Numbered from the stretch's first letter, positions 56,235 through 62,472 are shown. The stretch is DNA of 64,000 nucleotides from Achatina immaculata (GCA_009760885.1 CM019713.1:29940927-30004926); one strand, 5' to 3'. The notes: generated by a model not told the origin, from the sequence alone. Numbers and translations are program-made.

Positions 56235-59200
56235 TAGTCAGATGACAGAATATAACTTCAGCACAACCAACAGTTCTTAATATGACCTCTCTGGGGAAGT
56301 ACCAGTATTTTAGAAGGCTGACTTGCTTTTAAGGGGTTTTGACATAAATAACGGAATCTTTGAGAGAGTGGAGTAGCCATAAATAACAAAATCTTTGAGA
56401 GAGAGAAGGAGCTATAAATAACAAAATCTTTGAGAGAGTGGAGTAGCCATAAATAACAGAATCTTTGAGAGAGTGGAGTAGCCATAAATAACAGAATCTT
56501 TGAGAGAGTGGAGTAGCCATAAATAACAGAATCTTTGAGAGAGTGGAGTAGCCATAATAACAGAATCTTTGAGAGAGTGGAGTAGCCATAAATAACAAAA
56601 TCTTTGAGAGAGTGGAGTAGCCATAAATAACAAAATCTTTGAGAGAGTGGAGTAGCCATAAATAACATAATCTTTGAGAGAGTGGAGTAGCCATAAATAA
56701 CAGAATCTTTGAGAGAGTGGAGTAGCCATAAATAACAGAATCTTTGAGAGAGTGGAGTAGCCATAAATAACAGAATCTTTGAGAGAGTGGAGTAGCCATA
56801 ATAACAGAATCTTTGAGAGAGTGGAGTAGCCATAAATAACAAAATCTTTGAGAGAGTGGAGTAGCCATAAATAACATAATCTTTGAGAGAGTGGAGTAGC
56901 CATAATAACATAATCTTTGAGAGAGTGGAGTAGCCATAAATAACATAATCTTTGAGAGAGTGGAGTAGCCAGATTGACAGATAATTTGATTTCCTGCTAC
57001 TTTCACATTTAAGTGAATCTAAATACAAAAACTGACTACCCAAAGCACTTTAAAGGCAAACTACCCTTGAAACTGAAGACTATCTTCTGCAAGGTGAAGC
57101 ACACCAGAACAAACTGTGCACATGATTGCTAGTTTATGAAGAATATGACAAGATGTTCACATGAATGTCAGCATCCTTCATATGGAACTGTGCCTTACTT
57201 GGAAGCAGGCAGCAAAAGACCACCCAGGCCTGCAAAAAAATGACGCTTGCTACCAGCTCTGCAGAGATGAGCAAGGGATTACTTTTTTGGTGCTGAACCG
57301 GACACAACAGAATGAGGTACCACCTTTTCAACAGGCTCAAAATTGATGTGACTTCTTCTTCTTCGTTCGCTTCTACCACCAAGACCGCCCTGCGATCCTA
57401 CTGAATTTACGCCTGTGGTCCACGTTAAGTCCTGTGGTCCCCTGTGTGGTCCCTGAGAGGACCACATGGGGTTCAGAGTATCGCAGGGCTTGAGCCTGTA
57501 TTCTTGGTGGGCCCCGGAAGCGGGATTGCGTGACACTGTGGTTTTCGTTGCACCAGTTTAGTCTAGAGTTGGACTGTCTCACCGGAAGACCTCGACGTGT
57601 TTTGGATATCAGTATATCACCGCTAGGTGAGAGGTGTTAGCCCACCTACGCCAGAGTTGGACTTTCTCGCCGGAAAACCTCAACATGTTTTGAGATACCC
57701 GTGTATCACCGCCAGGTGAGAGGTGTTGCCCATCCAGTCCAGCGTTGGACTTTCTCACCGGAAAACCTCAGCGCGATTAGGATATGCATACATCCCCACC
57801 GGGTGAGAGGTGGTTGCCTATCTAGACTGCCCTGGTCCAGTGTCTCCGACTTCAGCATTTTGTGGTCGTGGCCGCTACCCTTCCTAGTTGTGACCAGGAT
57901 GGAGCTTTTGTCCAGGAGGATGAACCCTCACCACTAATGACTTCCACCCCTGGGTTGAGCCGGTTTAGGCATATTATCCCAGTATGGGCGTGTTTGGGAC
58001 GTGACCGACCTCTAGAGCAGAGGTGCCATGGCATGTGTAGCCTTCAAGTTTCACCCCTGGTGCATGCCGGTTTAGGCATATTTCACCAGTGTAGGTGTAT
58101 TTCGGACGTGGCCGGCCTCTAGAGCAGAAGTGCCGTGGTATGTGTAGCTCTCGCAGCGATACTACTGGACATACCGATTAAACTTCACTTTATCTTTTTC
58201 CTTCACCTTTTCACATCGATGCCACACAGCAACCCTGATTGCTTTTCCGCATTTTCTTCCTTGGCTGGGAGGAGCTTCACTCCACGCGCGGCATCCGAAA
58301 AGTCTCGCCAGCAGTGTCTTAACCTCTGGGTTAAGCCAGTTCATAAATTTCACCCGATATGAGTACACTTAGGACATGGCCGAGCTCCAGACCAGAAGTG
58401 CTGTGATTTGACTGTTTGCTTCGCTTTATCCTTTCTACCACCTTTTCCACAGTGGTGCCGCGCGGCAACCCATTTGCACCTTTCTTCATTGGCCGGGAGG
58501 AGCACCGCTTCATGCACGGCAGCTGAGGAATCTCGCCAGCAGTGCACTGACGTGACTGACATGTGGCACCAGTAGGATGATGGGAGAACATTATGTAGGA
58601 CTGCCCAACATGACCTACAGAGAAAACAGATATTGCCAACACCTATATCAATTCCAGAAAAGCTTTATGGGGATATACGCTAGCTCTAGCTGACCACAGA
58701 TTACTCCAGAAATGTACATCTGAGAATAGTCAAAGAAAAATAAAGAAGAAAGCAGATAAAAGAATGAAAAAACCCTGAATCATTGATGTGTGGAGTTTGG
58801 TGAATATTAAAGTATGACATGGAAAGGAAAGTATCAGTAAAAGAGTGACATGGATAGGGAATCTGGTTGTGTTATTCAAAGTGTCATGGTGATGGTATGA
58901 CGTGAGCTTTTTTTTGAGGATTACATACACAAACAAAATGATATATAACTAAGAGAAAAACATATCTTAGTGGCATCCTCCTAAGTAGGAAACACAAGGA
59001 TGCATGTCCCATTGATGAGGCATAGAGACCACTGGGGGGAGGGGGTGGGCCACAAAGGATAGCAGATGAAGCCAATCAGAAATAAGAAGTGGGGAAAGGG
59101 AGAGAAACGGGGGGGGGGGGGGGGGGGAGGGCAATAGACACCCATAGGTTGCTAGAGAAGCAGGTGTTGGAGGGGGGTGGAGTAGAGAGAGAATGAATGA

Positions 59201-62200
59201 AGAATTGCAGGAACAAACAGAAGGGGCCATAAACACCTGTAGGCCACTAGAGATGCAAATCGTAGGGGGAGGTGCGAGGGAAACAGGGAGATAATATGAA
59301 ACTGAATGAAGGACAAGACCCGAAGGGGCAATAAACACCTATAGACTGCCAGAGAAGAAGAGAAGGTGGCGGTGGGGAGGGGGAGGGAAGCTGGGAGAGA
59401 AAGTAGAGTAAAAATAACAGAAAAAAGTGGAAAACTAAAGAAGTTAAAGGAAGCTGAAGACATTGTTAATTCCAGCTGTGTGGAGACAGCCAGCAAGGAA
59501 AATAAGGCACTGTTCTAGGACCTCTGAGATTGTACATCAGCAGAGCAAGAGCGGATCACACTAACAGAAATGTCCTGTTTTCCCCTGTGGTTGCTAAGAC
59601 AAAAATGTTTATCCACAGGTGTCCAAGCCCTCTTAGAAATGTCACTAAGATGTTGACAAAAACGATCTCCTAAGTGTAAACCAGTCTTCCCTATATACTT
59701 CGTATCACAACATTTCCAGGCTGGCTGTCTCTTTCATTCACCAGTTTCATATTATCTCCCTGCTTCCCTCACCAGAAGACAAGCCATGGCATTAGTGCCT
59801 TCAGTCATCATGATGGGTGAAAAATAAAACACTTGGACTCCATGATTTTGAGACATTAGGTGCAGACTGAATGAGGCTGGCCAAGGCAGCTAATCCCTTG
59901 GACCCATAACATCCACAAGAAAGAACAGACATTAATTGACAGTGTATTATGTAGGGAGACCCTAAGAAAGTTTAAGTTTTGTACCGCAAATTAGAGTCTA
60001 TAACATAAGCTTGTATACATAGTTGTTTCAGTATAGTCCATGGTTGTATCATAATTTTTAATGCTTTCTTTCTCTTGCATCATTTGCTGGATGTGCTGGT
60101 CTGTGCCTAAAGAACTTGGTAAGTTATTTTTTAAAAAGTCTTTTTTTTTTTCTTCGCATTTTGGTATACCCATCAGATTGCATATCCTAAAGTGTCTTTC
60201 AATGTGTTGCTGAGTAGAAAACTCAAGGAAAACCAAGGGAGAAGTATCTGAACAGTGGCCAAGTGATATGACAAATTAGACATTAGACATGCGCATTAGA
60301 CTGAACAAAATAGAGAAACATCATAACCAGCACCAGTGGACTTAACGTTCAAGATGCATGAACTGAGATTCATTTCTGAGAAATTTTTCCTTTGGGATTC
60401 AACCTTCTGTTGTTATTTGTTCCTTCTGGAACTGTGAGTGGATGTTTTTAGAAACCAGTGCTGTGAAAATGTTGAAACACAACCATTGTGTCTTCAGTTA
60501 TTTGTTTTATGTTCTGGTTATGTTAAGATACCTGGGCATTCTGCACCCAAAGAGACAAGCATTTGACATGATCTTACACTGGAAACTGCCATAGCTCGTG
60601 CAGATTTCTGCTTTTTTTTTAGTGGAGTACAGACTGCAGAACAAAGTGTAGCCAGACTTAACCAAAGGATTGACATTAGAACCTGGATAAAAACTGCACA
60701 CTTCACCCCAGATATGAGACTTCACCCCAAATATGAGACTTCATCCTGAATAGTCAGCATGACCAAACAAATGAAGGCTGAAGAATAAGAACAGGAACAA
60801 ATCCAAATGAATAAATTTGTCACTCTGTTCTATATAACCTGAGAATATATTTTGAAAAATAAAGATGTTTTTTTTTCTGCTGTGTAACCAGGAATATGCT
60901 ACAGGCCTCCGTTATATTTGTTACTTTTACATTGTCACACTTGACCTCATAGATTTTTGTTCTTGACTTTTCTCAGGACACAACTGGGGTGCAGAGCATG
61001 ATCCAGATTCGGGTGACTGTTCTCCTCATTCTACAATTGGTCAAGGCAAATATTTAATGTACCCATATTCTGTCAATGGCTATGACTCTAATAATTATGT
61101 AAGTAGTGAGAGCGTGTCACATGTCACAGAGAACATTTTTTGTATGTCAGATTTGGTCTTAAAGATTGTCGGACAACATAAAAAAAAAAAATGGACTAGA
61201 CACAAGCTGGCCAAGTGACAGTCAGGTTGGAAGACTTGCAGCCAACGTTCCCTGGGAACAAAGCACAAGATGATGATGATGTCATTGATGGTCTCATGAT
61301 CATGAAACATGGTTTTACGTGATATCCTTTCAAGCATTGACGCACAGACAGTGTGGCCTGTTGTGCCATATTGGTAGGCAGGTATACTTCAATTCAAAAT
61401 GAAGTTTTCCTTTATATTCTTCATGTACTCTTTTGGCGATTAGAAGTTATACCTTCAGCAAGATATCTTCATTTTCTAGGGTTGAATGATAAACAAACTG
61501 ATACAGTGGTAGCTGAAGGCAATAAAGATGTAGTTTTCCAGAAGAACTCTCTAAACCTACTGAGCAGCACCCGAGATCACATGAACATTTTTATAATCAA
61601 ACAATACAGAAGCCATGTTTTACTTGAAAATGATTGATGCCTATTTTTTAGTTTAGAATCAATAAATTCCCACCCATGGAACAAAACCATACAACTGGAT
61701 TTATTTTATTTTTTATTTTTTAAAAAACAATTTATGTGGCCAGTAGGGCTGTACTGAGTACAGAATTTTCACATTTGGCTAAATACAAATATGAATGTAG
61801 ATATTTGGTACACCTCTAGTAACCTGTAGTATGGCTAGAGTTATTTTAAGAGTGCATAGGTGATGAGGCAAGAACTAGAATACACTCTTACAAGAGAAAA
61901 ATGTAGGTTTTTTCATATTATGTATATTTATGTAGTTTTTTTTTCATGTTATGTATGTTTATGTAGTTTTTTTGTCATGTTATGTATGTTTATGTAGTTT
62001 TTTTGTCATGTTATGTATGTTTATGTAGTTTTTTTGTCATGTTATGTATGTTTATGTAGTTTTTTTCATATTCATAATTCCCATTTCCATGCCATTATGA
62101 CATATTTGGGGATATGGTGTAAGGTCTGTATTTTCCATGATCTTCGGCACATGAAAGTGTAATGTGGTCAGTATCACGCCTAGCCACTTTACCTTCTCAA

Positions 62201-62472
62201 TTTCCAGATTTCTCTGATACCAATTTTTAGCGGCTGGGTGAACCCCAAGGCCTTTTTCCGTGTGTACCAGAAAAAATCCCATTGCTGGGACTGAACTCTG
62301 TACAACCGGATGAGTAAACCGAGTGCCTAACCACTCAGCCAACCAGGCCGCCCTCTTTTCATATTATATATGTTTATGTGGTTTTTTTCTTGTTTGTTTC
62401 AGCTGTTTTCACCTTGCAGCAAAGACCTTATCAGCAGTGTTTTAACACTGAAAGGCAGCTCATGTCTAGAAC
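31670..62472 (+). CDS. ADAM10/ADAM17-class membrane metalloprotease, C-terminal half outside window
   Basis: A zinc metalloprotease of the ADAM10/ADAM17 (Kuzbanian/TACE) group, which sheds ectodomains such as Notch, Delta or TNF-like ligands in other animals. Thirteen plus-strand exons are recognised and listed separately. The first six join in phase to 212 residues: a signal peptide (hydrophobic [15 protein letters not shown]), a prodomain, and a cysteine-switch PAFCGNN. Later exons give [33 protein letters not shown], the zinc motif [12 protein letters not shown] (split over three exons, one of 6 nt), and the Met-turn KYLMYPYSV. The protease half looks more like ADAM17 ([19 protein letters not shown]), while the prodomain layout recalls ADAM10, so I give no symbol. 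The exon or exons for the furin site and first protease strand were not found between 44584 and 47076. The disintegrin, membrane-proximal, transmembrane and cytoplasmic parts should lie right of the window. Confidence 0.92.
32240..33010 (+). mobile_element. Non-LTR family B fragment
   Basis: Encodes [20 protein letters not shown], then [20 protein letters not shown] and [20 protein letters not shown], a LINE ORF2 thumb/C-terminal region, with a decayed [13 protein letters not shown] tail. It lies in ADAM intron 1. Confidence 0.88.
33091..33226 (+). CDS. ADAM exon 2: prodomain
   Basis: A long T-run acceptor (TTTTCCTCAG) precedes a frame reading [20 protein letters not shown], then [20 protein letters not shown] and KTFN. 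The [11 protein letters not shown] segment resembles the start of ADAM10 prodomains. The donor is GTTGGC, weak. Phase 1 in, phase 2 out. Confidence 0.85.
33227..35095. other. ADAM intron 2; (GA)n at 34352-34378, (TA)n at 34510-34540
   Basis: Holds GT, GA and TA microsatellites between 34330 and 34560. No gene or transposon recognised. Confidence 0.4.
35096..35229 (+). CDS. ADAM exon 3: prodomain
   Basis: Acceptor TCTTTTGCAG, then (R)[40 protein letters not shown] and GKCN. A beta-rich prodomain strand pattern (F-x-C-x-L-x-P-R-T) is typical of the group. The donor is GTAATT. Phase 2 in, phase 1 out. Confidence 0.88.
35597..36286. mobile_element. piggyBac-type non-autonomous element (MITE 2)
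   Basis: TTAACTCATCCCGTGCC at the left and GGGCCCGGGAAGAGTTAA at the right form the terminal inverted repeat, with TTAA at both edges. The interior is the reverse complement of MITE 1 with moderate divergence. 690 bp, no coding capacity. It lies in ADAM intron 3. Confidence 0.88.
36299..36725 (+). mobile_element. Non-LTR family B fragment, internally deleted
   Basis: Encodes [20 protein letters not shown] and CESWKTTK, then jumps to the family B end (TTLRALCDV) and ATAAG-type tail. About 400 bp of the 32240 copy is missing between the two parts. Confidence 0.85.
37130..38416 (-). mobile_element. mariner transposon, nearly full length
   Basis: 1287 bp with terminal inverted repeats (AGGGGTGATTGATAAGTTCT on the left, the reverse complement on the right) extending inward through a CTTATGC/GCATAAG segment, and flanked by TA. 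The minus strand encodes a mariner transposase in three frames. Confidence 0.93.
37160..38240 (-). pseudogene. mariner transposase pseudogene
   Basis: The N-terminal helix-turn-helix part ([20 protein letters not shown]) and the GRPRT linker are in one frame, [18 protein letters not shown] in a second, and [18 protein letters not shown] to [13 protein letters not shown] in a third. Two frameshifts near 37908 and 37740 break it. The position of the third catalytic Asp (L-A-P-S-D-Y in related mariners) reads Gly. It is therefore inactive by two criteria. Confidence 0.9.
38857..40745 (-). CDS. Family A reverse transcriptase ORF2 (transposon)
   Basis: An open frame of about 600 codons from the first ATG at 40668, and continuous further upstream to about 40740. 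Motifs in order: [40 protein letters not shown] (box A Asp), [25 protein letters not shown] (FADD box), [16 protein letters not shown], and a C-terminal [11 protein letters not shown] and [17 protein letters not shown] segment. The layout fits RTE/CR1-like LINEs; I do not assign the clade. Copies the element's RNA into DNA at the nicked target. The frame breaks from the endonuclease frame at a T-run near 40739-40745. Confidence 0.92.
40709..41264 (-). CDS. Family A endonuclease domain, 5'-truncated (transposon)
   Basis: Encodes [40 protein letters not shown], and [17 protein letters not shown] with the S-D-H box of APE-type LINE endonucleases. Truncated at the N-terminal side by the insertion event. 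It shifts frame by one base into the reverse transcriptase ORF at a homopolymer. Confidence 0.88.
41300..41400 (+). mobile_element. Possible tRNA-derived SINE head, family 4
   Basis: TGTGTTAGTTGATAGTGGCC and a B-box-like GTGGGTTCAGGATCC have tRNA-promoter spacing. A related head is at 44070-44150. Weak. Confidence 0.4.
41697..41850 (+). mobile_element. tRNA-derived SINE, family 2 (copy 2)
   Basis: GTGTGATTAATGCACTAGTC and TAATTTGAATCTG correspond to the A and B boxes of the 27005 copy. The body then enters a tandem array. Confidence 0.7.
41829..42180. repeat. 59-bp tandem repeat grown from a SINE body
   Basis: About 5.5 units of GTAAGGCATCCAAGAATGAT plus 39 more bases, highly similar to each other. 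The first unit continues the SINE family 2 body. Confidence 0.9.
42258..42346 (+). CDS. ADAM exon 4: prodomain
   Basis: Acceptor GTATTGCAG, then [20 protein letters not shown] and [10 protein letters not shown], ending at donor GTAAGC in phase 0. It fits the prodomain segment S-x-V-x-D-G-x-F-x-G of ADAM10. The 7-kb intron before it holds a piggyBac-type MITE, a mariner and a large retrotransposon. Confidence 0.88.
43004..43450 (-). mobile_element. Non-LTR family A 3' fragment
   Basis: Starts at a CT-rich run (the (GA)n tail on the minus strand), then a diverged copy of the family A C-terminal region. Lies in ADAM intron 4, older than the 38834 copy. Confidence 0.7.
43653..43771 (+). CDS. ADAM exon 5: prodomain
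   Basis: Acceptor TCTTCAACAG, then [39 protein letters not shown], ending GG plus donor GTATGT (phase 2). The pattern [12 protein letters not shown] matches the V-I-Y-x-x-x-D-I/M prodomain segment of ADAM10/17 proteins. Confidence 0.88.
44070..44250 (+). mobile_element. Possible tRNA-derived SINE, family 4
   Basis: GGTTGGTTAGTAGTATCC and GGTTTGGGTTCATGATT look like decayed A and B boxes, as at 41300-41400. Confidence 0.4.
44499..44584 (+). CDS. ADAM exon 6: prodomain with cysteine switch
   Basis: Acceptor TATATTTCAG, then [20 protein letters not shown] and NVVVDNTAS, ending G plus donor GTGAGG (phase 1). PAFCGNN is the likely cysteine switch, equivalent to the P-K-V-C-G of ADAM17, which keeps the zinc site latent. 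The following exon is missing from the window. Confidence 0.88.
44585..45260. other. ADAM intron after exon 6, nothing recognised
   Basis: Searched for a protease-domain exon with an RxKR furin site and a C-x-L-x-x-x-A/T-D strand, without success. A small GTCTGTxxGGAAAA repeat is at about 44665-44725. Confidence 0.5.
45355..45625 (+). mobile_element. Internally deleted family A derivative
   Basis: A leader shared with 27303-27400 (CGTAAAAGGTGACTA...CTACAGAAACAGAAG) is joined directly to the last about 150 bp of family A, with KNPCGSP-like end and a (GA)n tail. Read as a short non-autonomous derivative. Confidence 0.7.
46055..46260 (+). mobile_element. tRNA-derived SINE, family 2 (copy 3)
   Basis: GTGAAATGGGTTAGTGCACA and CAGTGGTTTGAATCAA match the A and B boxes of the 27005 copy, with the same body order. 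Confidence 0.75.
46530..46850. repeat. Minisatellite, about 31-bp unit
   Basis: Tandem units of ATATGAAAACATACAGCAGA plus TGTCCATCAGG, about 8 copies with irregular ends, followed by two ATTGTTCCTCAGAATG units and degenerate relatives to about 46980. Confidence 0.9.
47076..47168 (+). CDS. ADAM exon: metalloprotease domain, early helix
   Basis: Acceptor CTCCCCCACAG, then [20 protein letters not shown] and [11 protein letters not shown], with donor GTGAGA. The [11 protein letters not shown] helix is nearly the same as IDRVDDIYRNT of ADAM17. Phase 0 on both sides, so it cannot join exon 6 (phase 1) directly. Confidence 0.92.
47700..48110 (+). mobile_element. mariner fragment (C-terminal transposase remnant)
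   Basis: Reads [20 protein letters not shown] followed by [12 protein letters not shown], a decayed form of the Y-S-P-D-L-A-P-N-D-x-H-L-F mariner box. Stops throughout. Confidence 0.75.
48628..48702 (+). CDS. ADAM exon: metalloprotease domain
   Basis: Acceptor TTTTTTTGCAG, then 25 codons [20 protein letters not shown] and LSLLQ, donor GTGAGG. The W-D-P-L-S-L-L-Q end aligns with W-D-V-K-M-L-L-E-Q of ADAM17. Phase 0 on both sides. Confidence 0.85.
48990..49430 (+). mobile_element. Internally deleted mariner relic
   Basis: An N-terminal-like segment ([20 protein letters not shown]) is followed within 100 bp by the C-terminal box ([20 protein letters not shown]). The middle of the transposase is gone. 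A second mariner lineage, different from 37130. Confidence 0.7.
49587..49670. repeat. 22-bp tandem repeat
   Basis: Four near-perfect units of GAGATTGTTTGATTTCTTTC plus AG. Confidence 0.95.
49760..49960 (-). mobile_element. Possible tRNA-derived SINE
   Basis: The reverse complement has TGTTGGCTAGTTAACAGAG and GGTTGTGATTTGGTGATC in A/B-box order, followed by ACCCAGCTGTAAAAATGCAC, a body word seen in other SINEs here. Weakly supported. Confidence 0.4.
50277..50415 (+). CDS. ADAM exon: metalloprotease domain
   Basis: Acceptor TTAATTTCAG, then [40 protein letters not shown] and GGICSP, ending G plus donor GTATAA (phase 1). The segment LAHLFTxxxFxxGxLGLAYxxxPR-GGxC is shared by ADAM10 and ADAM17. 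Confidence 0.93.
50650..51003 (-). mobile_element. Non-LTR family A 3' part, split by family F
   Basis: Diverged copy of the family A end ([20 protein letters not shown] versus [20 protein letters not shown]). Interrupted at 51003 and continuing from 51363. Confidence 0.8.
51004..51350 (+). mobile_element. Non-LTR family F insertion in family A
   Basis: Encodes [20 protein letters not shown] and [20 protein letters not shown]. Bounded by the 12-bp duplication ATCTTTACATAA (50992-51003 and 51351-51362). 5'-truncated; the 3' end is a GAAGAAAAAG-type tail. Confidence 0.9.
51363..52090 (-). mobile_element. Non-LTR family A, continuation
   Basis: Resumes the family A reverse transcriptase region on the minus strand, with a decayed VLSP-to-FADD segment and many stops. 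Sequence order agrees with 39190-40300. Confidence 0.75.
52091..52839. other. ADAM intron, nothing recognised
   Basis: AT-rich sequence; a CAATTGGCTCTGA-type word is repeated twice near 52555-52600. Confidence 0.35.
52840..54780 (-). mobile_element. Non-LTR family G fragment (ORF1, endonuclease, start of reverse transcriptase)
   Basis: From right to left on the minus strand: an ORF1-like part (54400-54780), an APE endonuclease ([20 protein letters not shown], then [20 protein letters not shown] and [18 protein letters not shown]), a linker, and the reverse transcriptase start ([20 protein letters not shown] and [15 protein letters not shown]). The 3' part is missing. N-Q-E-T-H and G-D-F-N-S-H boxes are intact. 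Frames are broken. Confidence 0.88.
53721..54389 (-). CDS. Family G APE-type endonuclease ORF fragment (transposon)
   Basis: A 222-codon open frame with the CCIQETHL box (catalytic Glu) and the [13 protein letters not shown] box (Asp, Asn, His) of LINE endonucleases, which nick the target DNA. A stop at 53721 precedes the downstream SDH box. The first 60 residues look like the end of a different leader. Likely non-functional on its own. Confidence 0.8.
   Translation of the reverse strand: MSLSAVIKHGARLVKTNQAGAVPGPLPRKSPPNANGGPLSSSYGARRHESRVTGQRIQHQKTAKKQELKIMQQNAESVSSVRDGYNKTVELENILFAEQVSICCIQETHLTKDATFKIRGYQCFRSDRQDRRNRGVLTLVKNKISACQVGVFMEGAEYQMIHLKSSNTDFHLLNYYCSNDRPQALETILHKERLMVCGDFNSHSQSWGYDHIDKRGEEVESW
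54900..55190 (-). mobile_element. mariner N-terminal fragment
   Basis: Encodes [20 protein letters not shown], then [20 protein letters not shown] and a HGRPIS linker: the two helix-turn-helix parts of a mariner transposase of the type found fused in SETMAR. Only about 80 codons remain. Confidence 0.85.
55191..55698. other. ADAM intron before zinc exon, nothing recognised
   Basis: A T-run at 55427-55441; no repeat family seen. Confidence 0.35.
55699..55809 (+). CDS. ADAM exon: metalloprotease domain up to first zinc His
   Basis: Acceptor GTACCCACAG, then [37 protein letters not shown], ending G plus donor GTAGGA (phase 1). [10 protein letters not shown] and S-D-L-V-T-A-H match the ADAM17 lead-in to its zinc motif. 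The final His is the first zinc ligand; the catalytic Glu codon starts with the last base of this exon. Confidence 0.93.
55960..56150. repeat. 36-bp minisatellite
   Basis: About five units of TTTCTTAGGTGACTCTTTCT plus TGTCATCTGTCAGATA. Confidence 0.92.
56200..56236. repeat. (TTTC)n microsatellite
   Basis: An uninterrupted tetranucleotide run. Confidence 0.95.
56338..56975. repeat. 35-bp minisatellite, about 18 units
   Basis: The unit is GTGGAGTAGCCATAAATAAC plus AGAATCTTTGAGAGA. Some units are 34 bp (one A fewer) or differ at one base (AGAATC, AAAATC, ATAATC). The minus strand is open in all three frames, so long open frames here are artefacts. Confidence 0.97.
57351..58640 (-). mobile_element. 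Long copy of the (GAA)n-tailed retroposon, with internal tandem repeats
   Basis: The 3' part (57351-57565) matches 28063-28306, including the GAA tail. Further 5' (to the right) are three about 95-bp repeats (57560-57830), then alternating repeats that carry GGTTTAGGCATAT and GCCGGGAGGAGC words (57900-58560). The region is much richer in GC than its surroundings. On the minus strand the repeats encode strings such as [16 protein letters not shown]. No known domain recognised. Confidence 0.65.
58970..59420. repeat. G-rich degenerate tandem repeat, about 110-bp unit, with poly-G
   Basis: Three to four units share GGGGCAATAAACACCTATAG-like cores and purine-rich spacers. A G-run of about 18 lies at 59109-59127. 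Confidence 0.75.
59460..59770 (-). mobile_element. Penelope-like element remnant with GIY-YIG endonuclease
   Basis: The minus strand reads [20 protein letters not shown] and LSDISK, then [19 protein letters not shown]-x-x-x-Y-I-G-x-T-G...L-x-x-R-x-x-x-H is the endonuclease signature of Penelope-like retroelements. A stop follows. No reverse transcriptase was seen next to it. Confidence 0.75.
60113..60118 (+). CDS. ADAM 6-nt microexon encoding catalytic Glu-Leu
   Basis: The bases AACTTG are flanked by an AG (60111-60112), with a pyrimidine-rich tract TTTCTTTCTCTTG about 40 bp upstream, and by the perfect donor GTAAGT. Phase 1 in and out turns CAT-G / AA-CTT-G / GA-CAC into His-Glu-Leu-Gly-His. 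Without it the flanking exons read His-Gly-His, which lacks the catalytic Glu and the spacing every HExxH protease needs. HELGHN is also the ADAM17 form of the motif. Predicted from sequence only. Confidence 0.82.
60977..61098 (+). CDS. ADAM exon: rest of zinc motif and Met-turn
   Basis: Acceptor ACTTTTCTCAG, then [40 protein letters not shown] and Y, donor GTAAGT, phase 0 out. It carries the second and third zinc His (GHNWGAEHD) and the Met-turn methionine (YLMYP). A-E-H-D-P-D-x-x-x-C-x-P is the ADAM17 form. Confidence 0.95.
61099..61909. other. ADAM intron; copy 2 of unclassified repeat at 61560-61640
   Basis: The plus strand at 61560-61640 resembles the reverse complement of 6755-6850. 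Elsewhere in this stretch nothing was recognised. Confidence 0.45.
61910..62075. repeat. 31-bp minisatellite
   Basis: About five units of TGTTTATGTAGTTTTTTTGT plus CATGTTATGTA. Confidence 0.93.
62120..62355 (-). mobile_element. tRNA-derived SINE, family 3
   Basis: The reverse complement starts GGGCGGCCTGGTTGGCTGAG, has TGGCTGAGTGGTTAGGCACT as A box and GAGTTCAGTCCC as B box, then a body of about 160 bp. It ends 48 bp before the ADAM exon at 62403. Confidence 0.75.
62403..62472 (+). CDS. ADAM exon: end of metalloprotease domain
   Basis: Acceptor TTGTTTGTTTCAG, then [20 protein letters not shown] and CLE, ending C plus donor GTAAGT (phase 1). It aligns with M-F-S-N-C-S-K-Q-S-I of ADAM17 and closes the protease domain. 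The next exon should start the disintegrin domain; no candidate was seen from 62473 to 64000. Confidence 0.93.

Noticed and set aside
56258..57043. Minus-strand open frame of 261 codons and two overlapping frames
   Set aside because: All three are readings of a 35-bp minisatellite; the openness follows from the unit sequence, not from coding.
31670..62472. Naming the protease ADAM10 or ADAM17
   Set aside because: Different parts resemble different members and half of the protein is outside the window, so no gene symbol is given.
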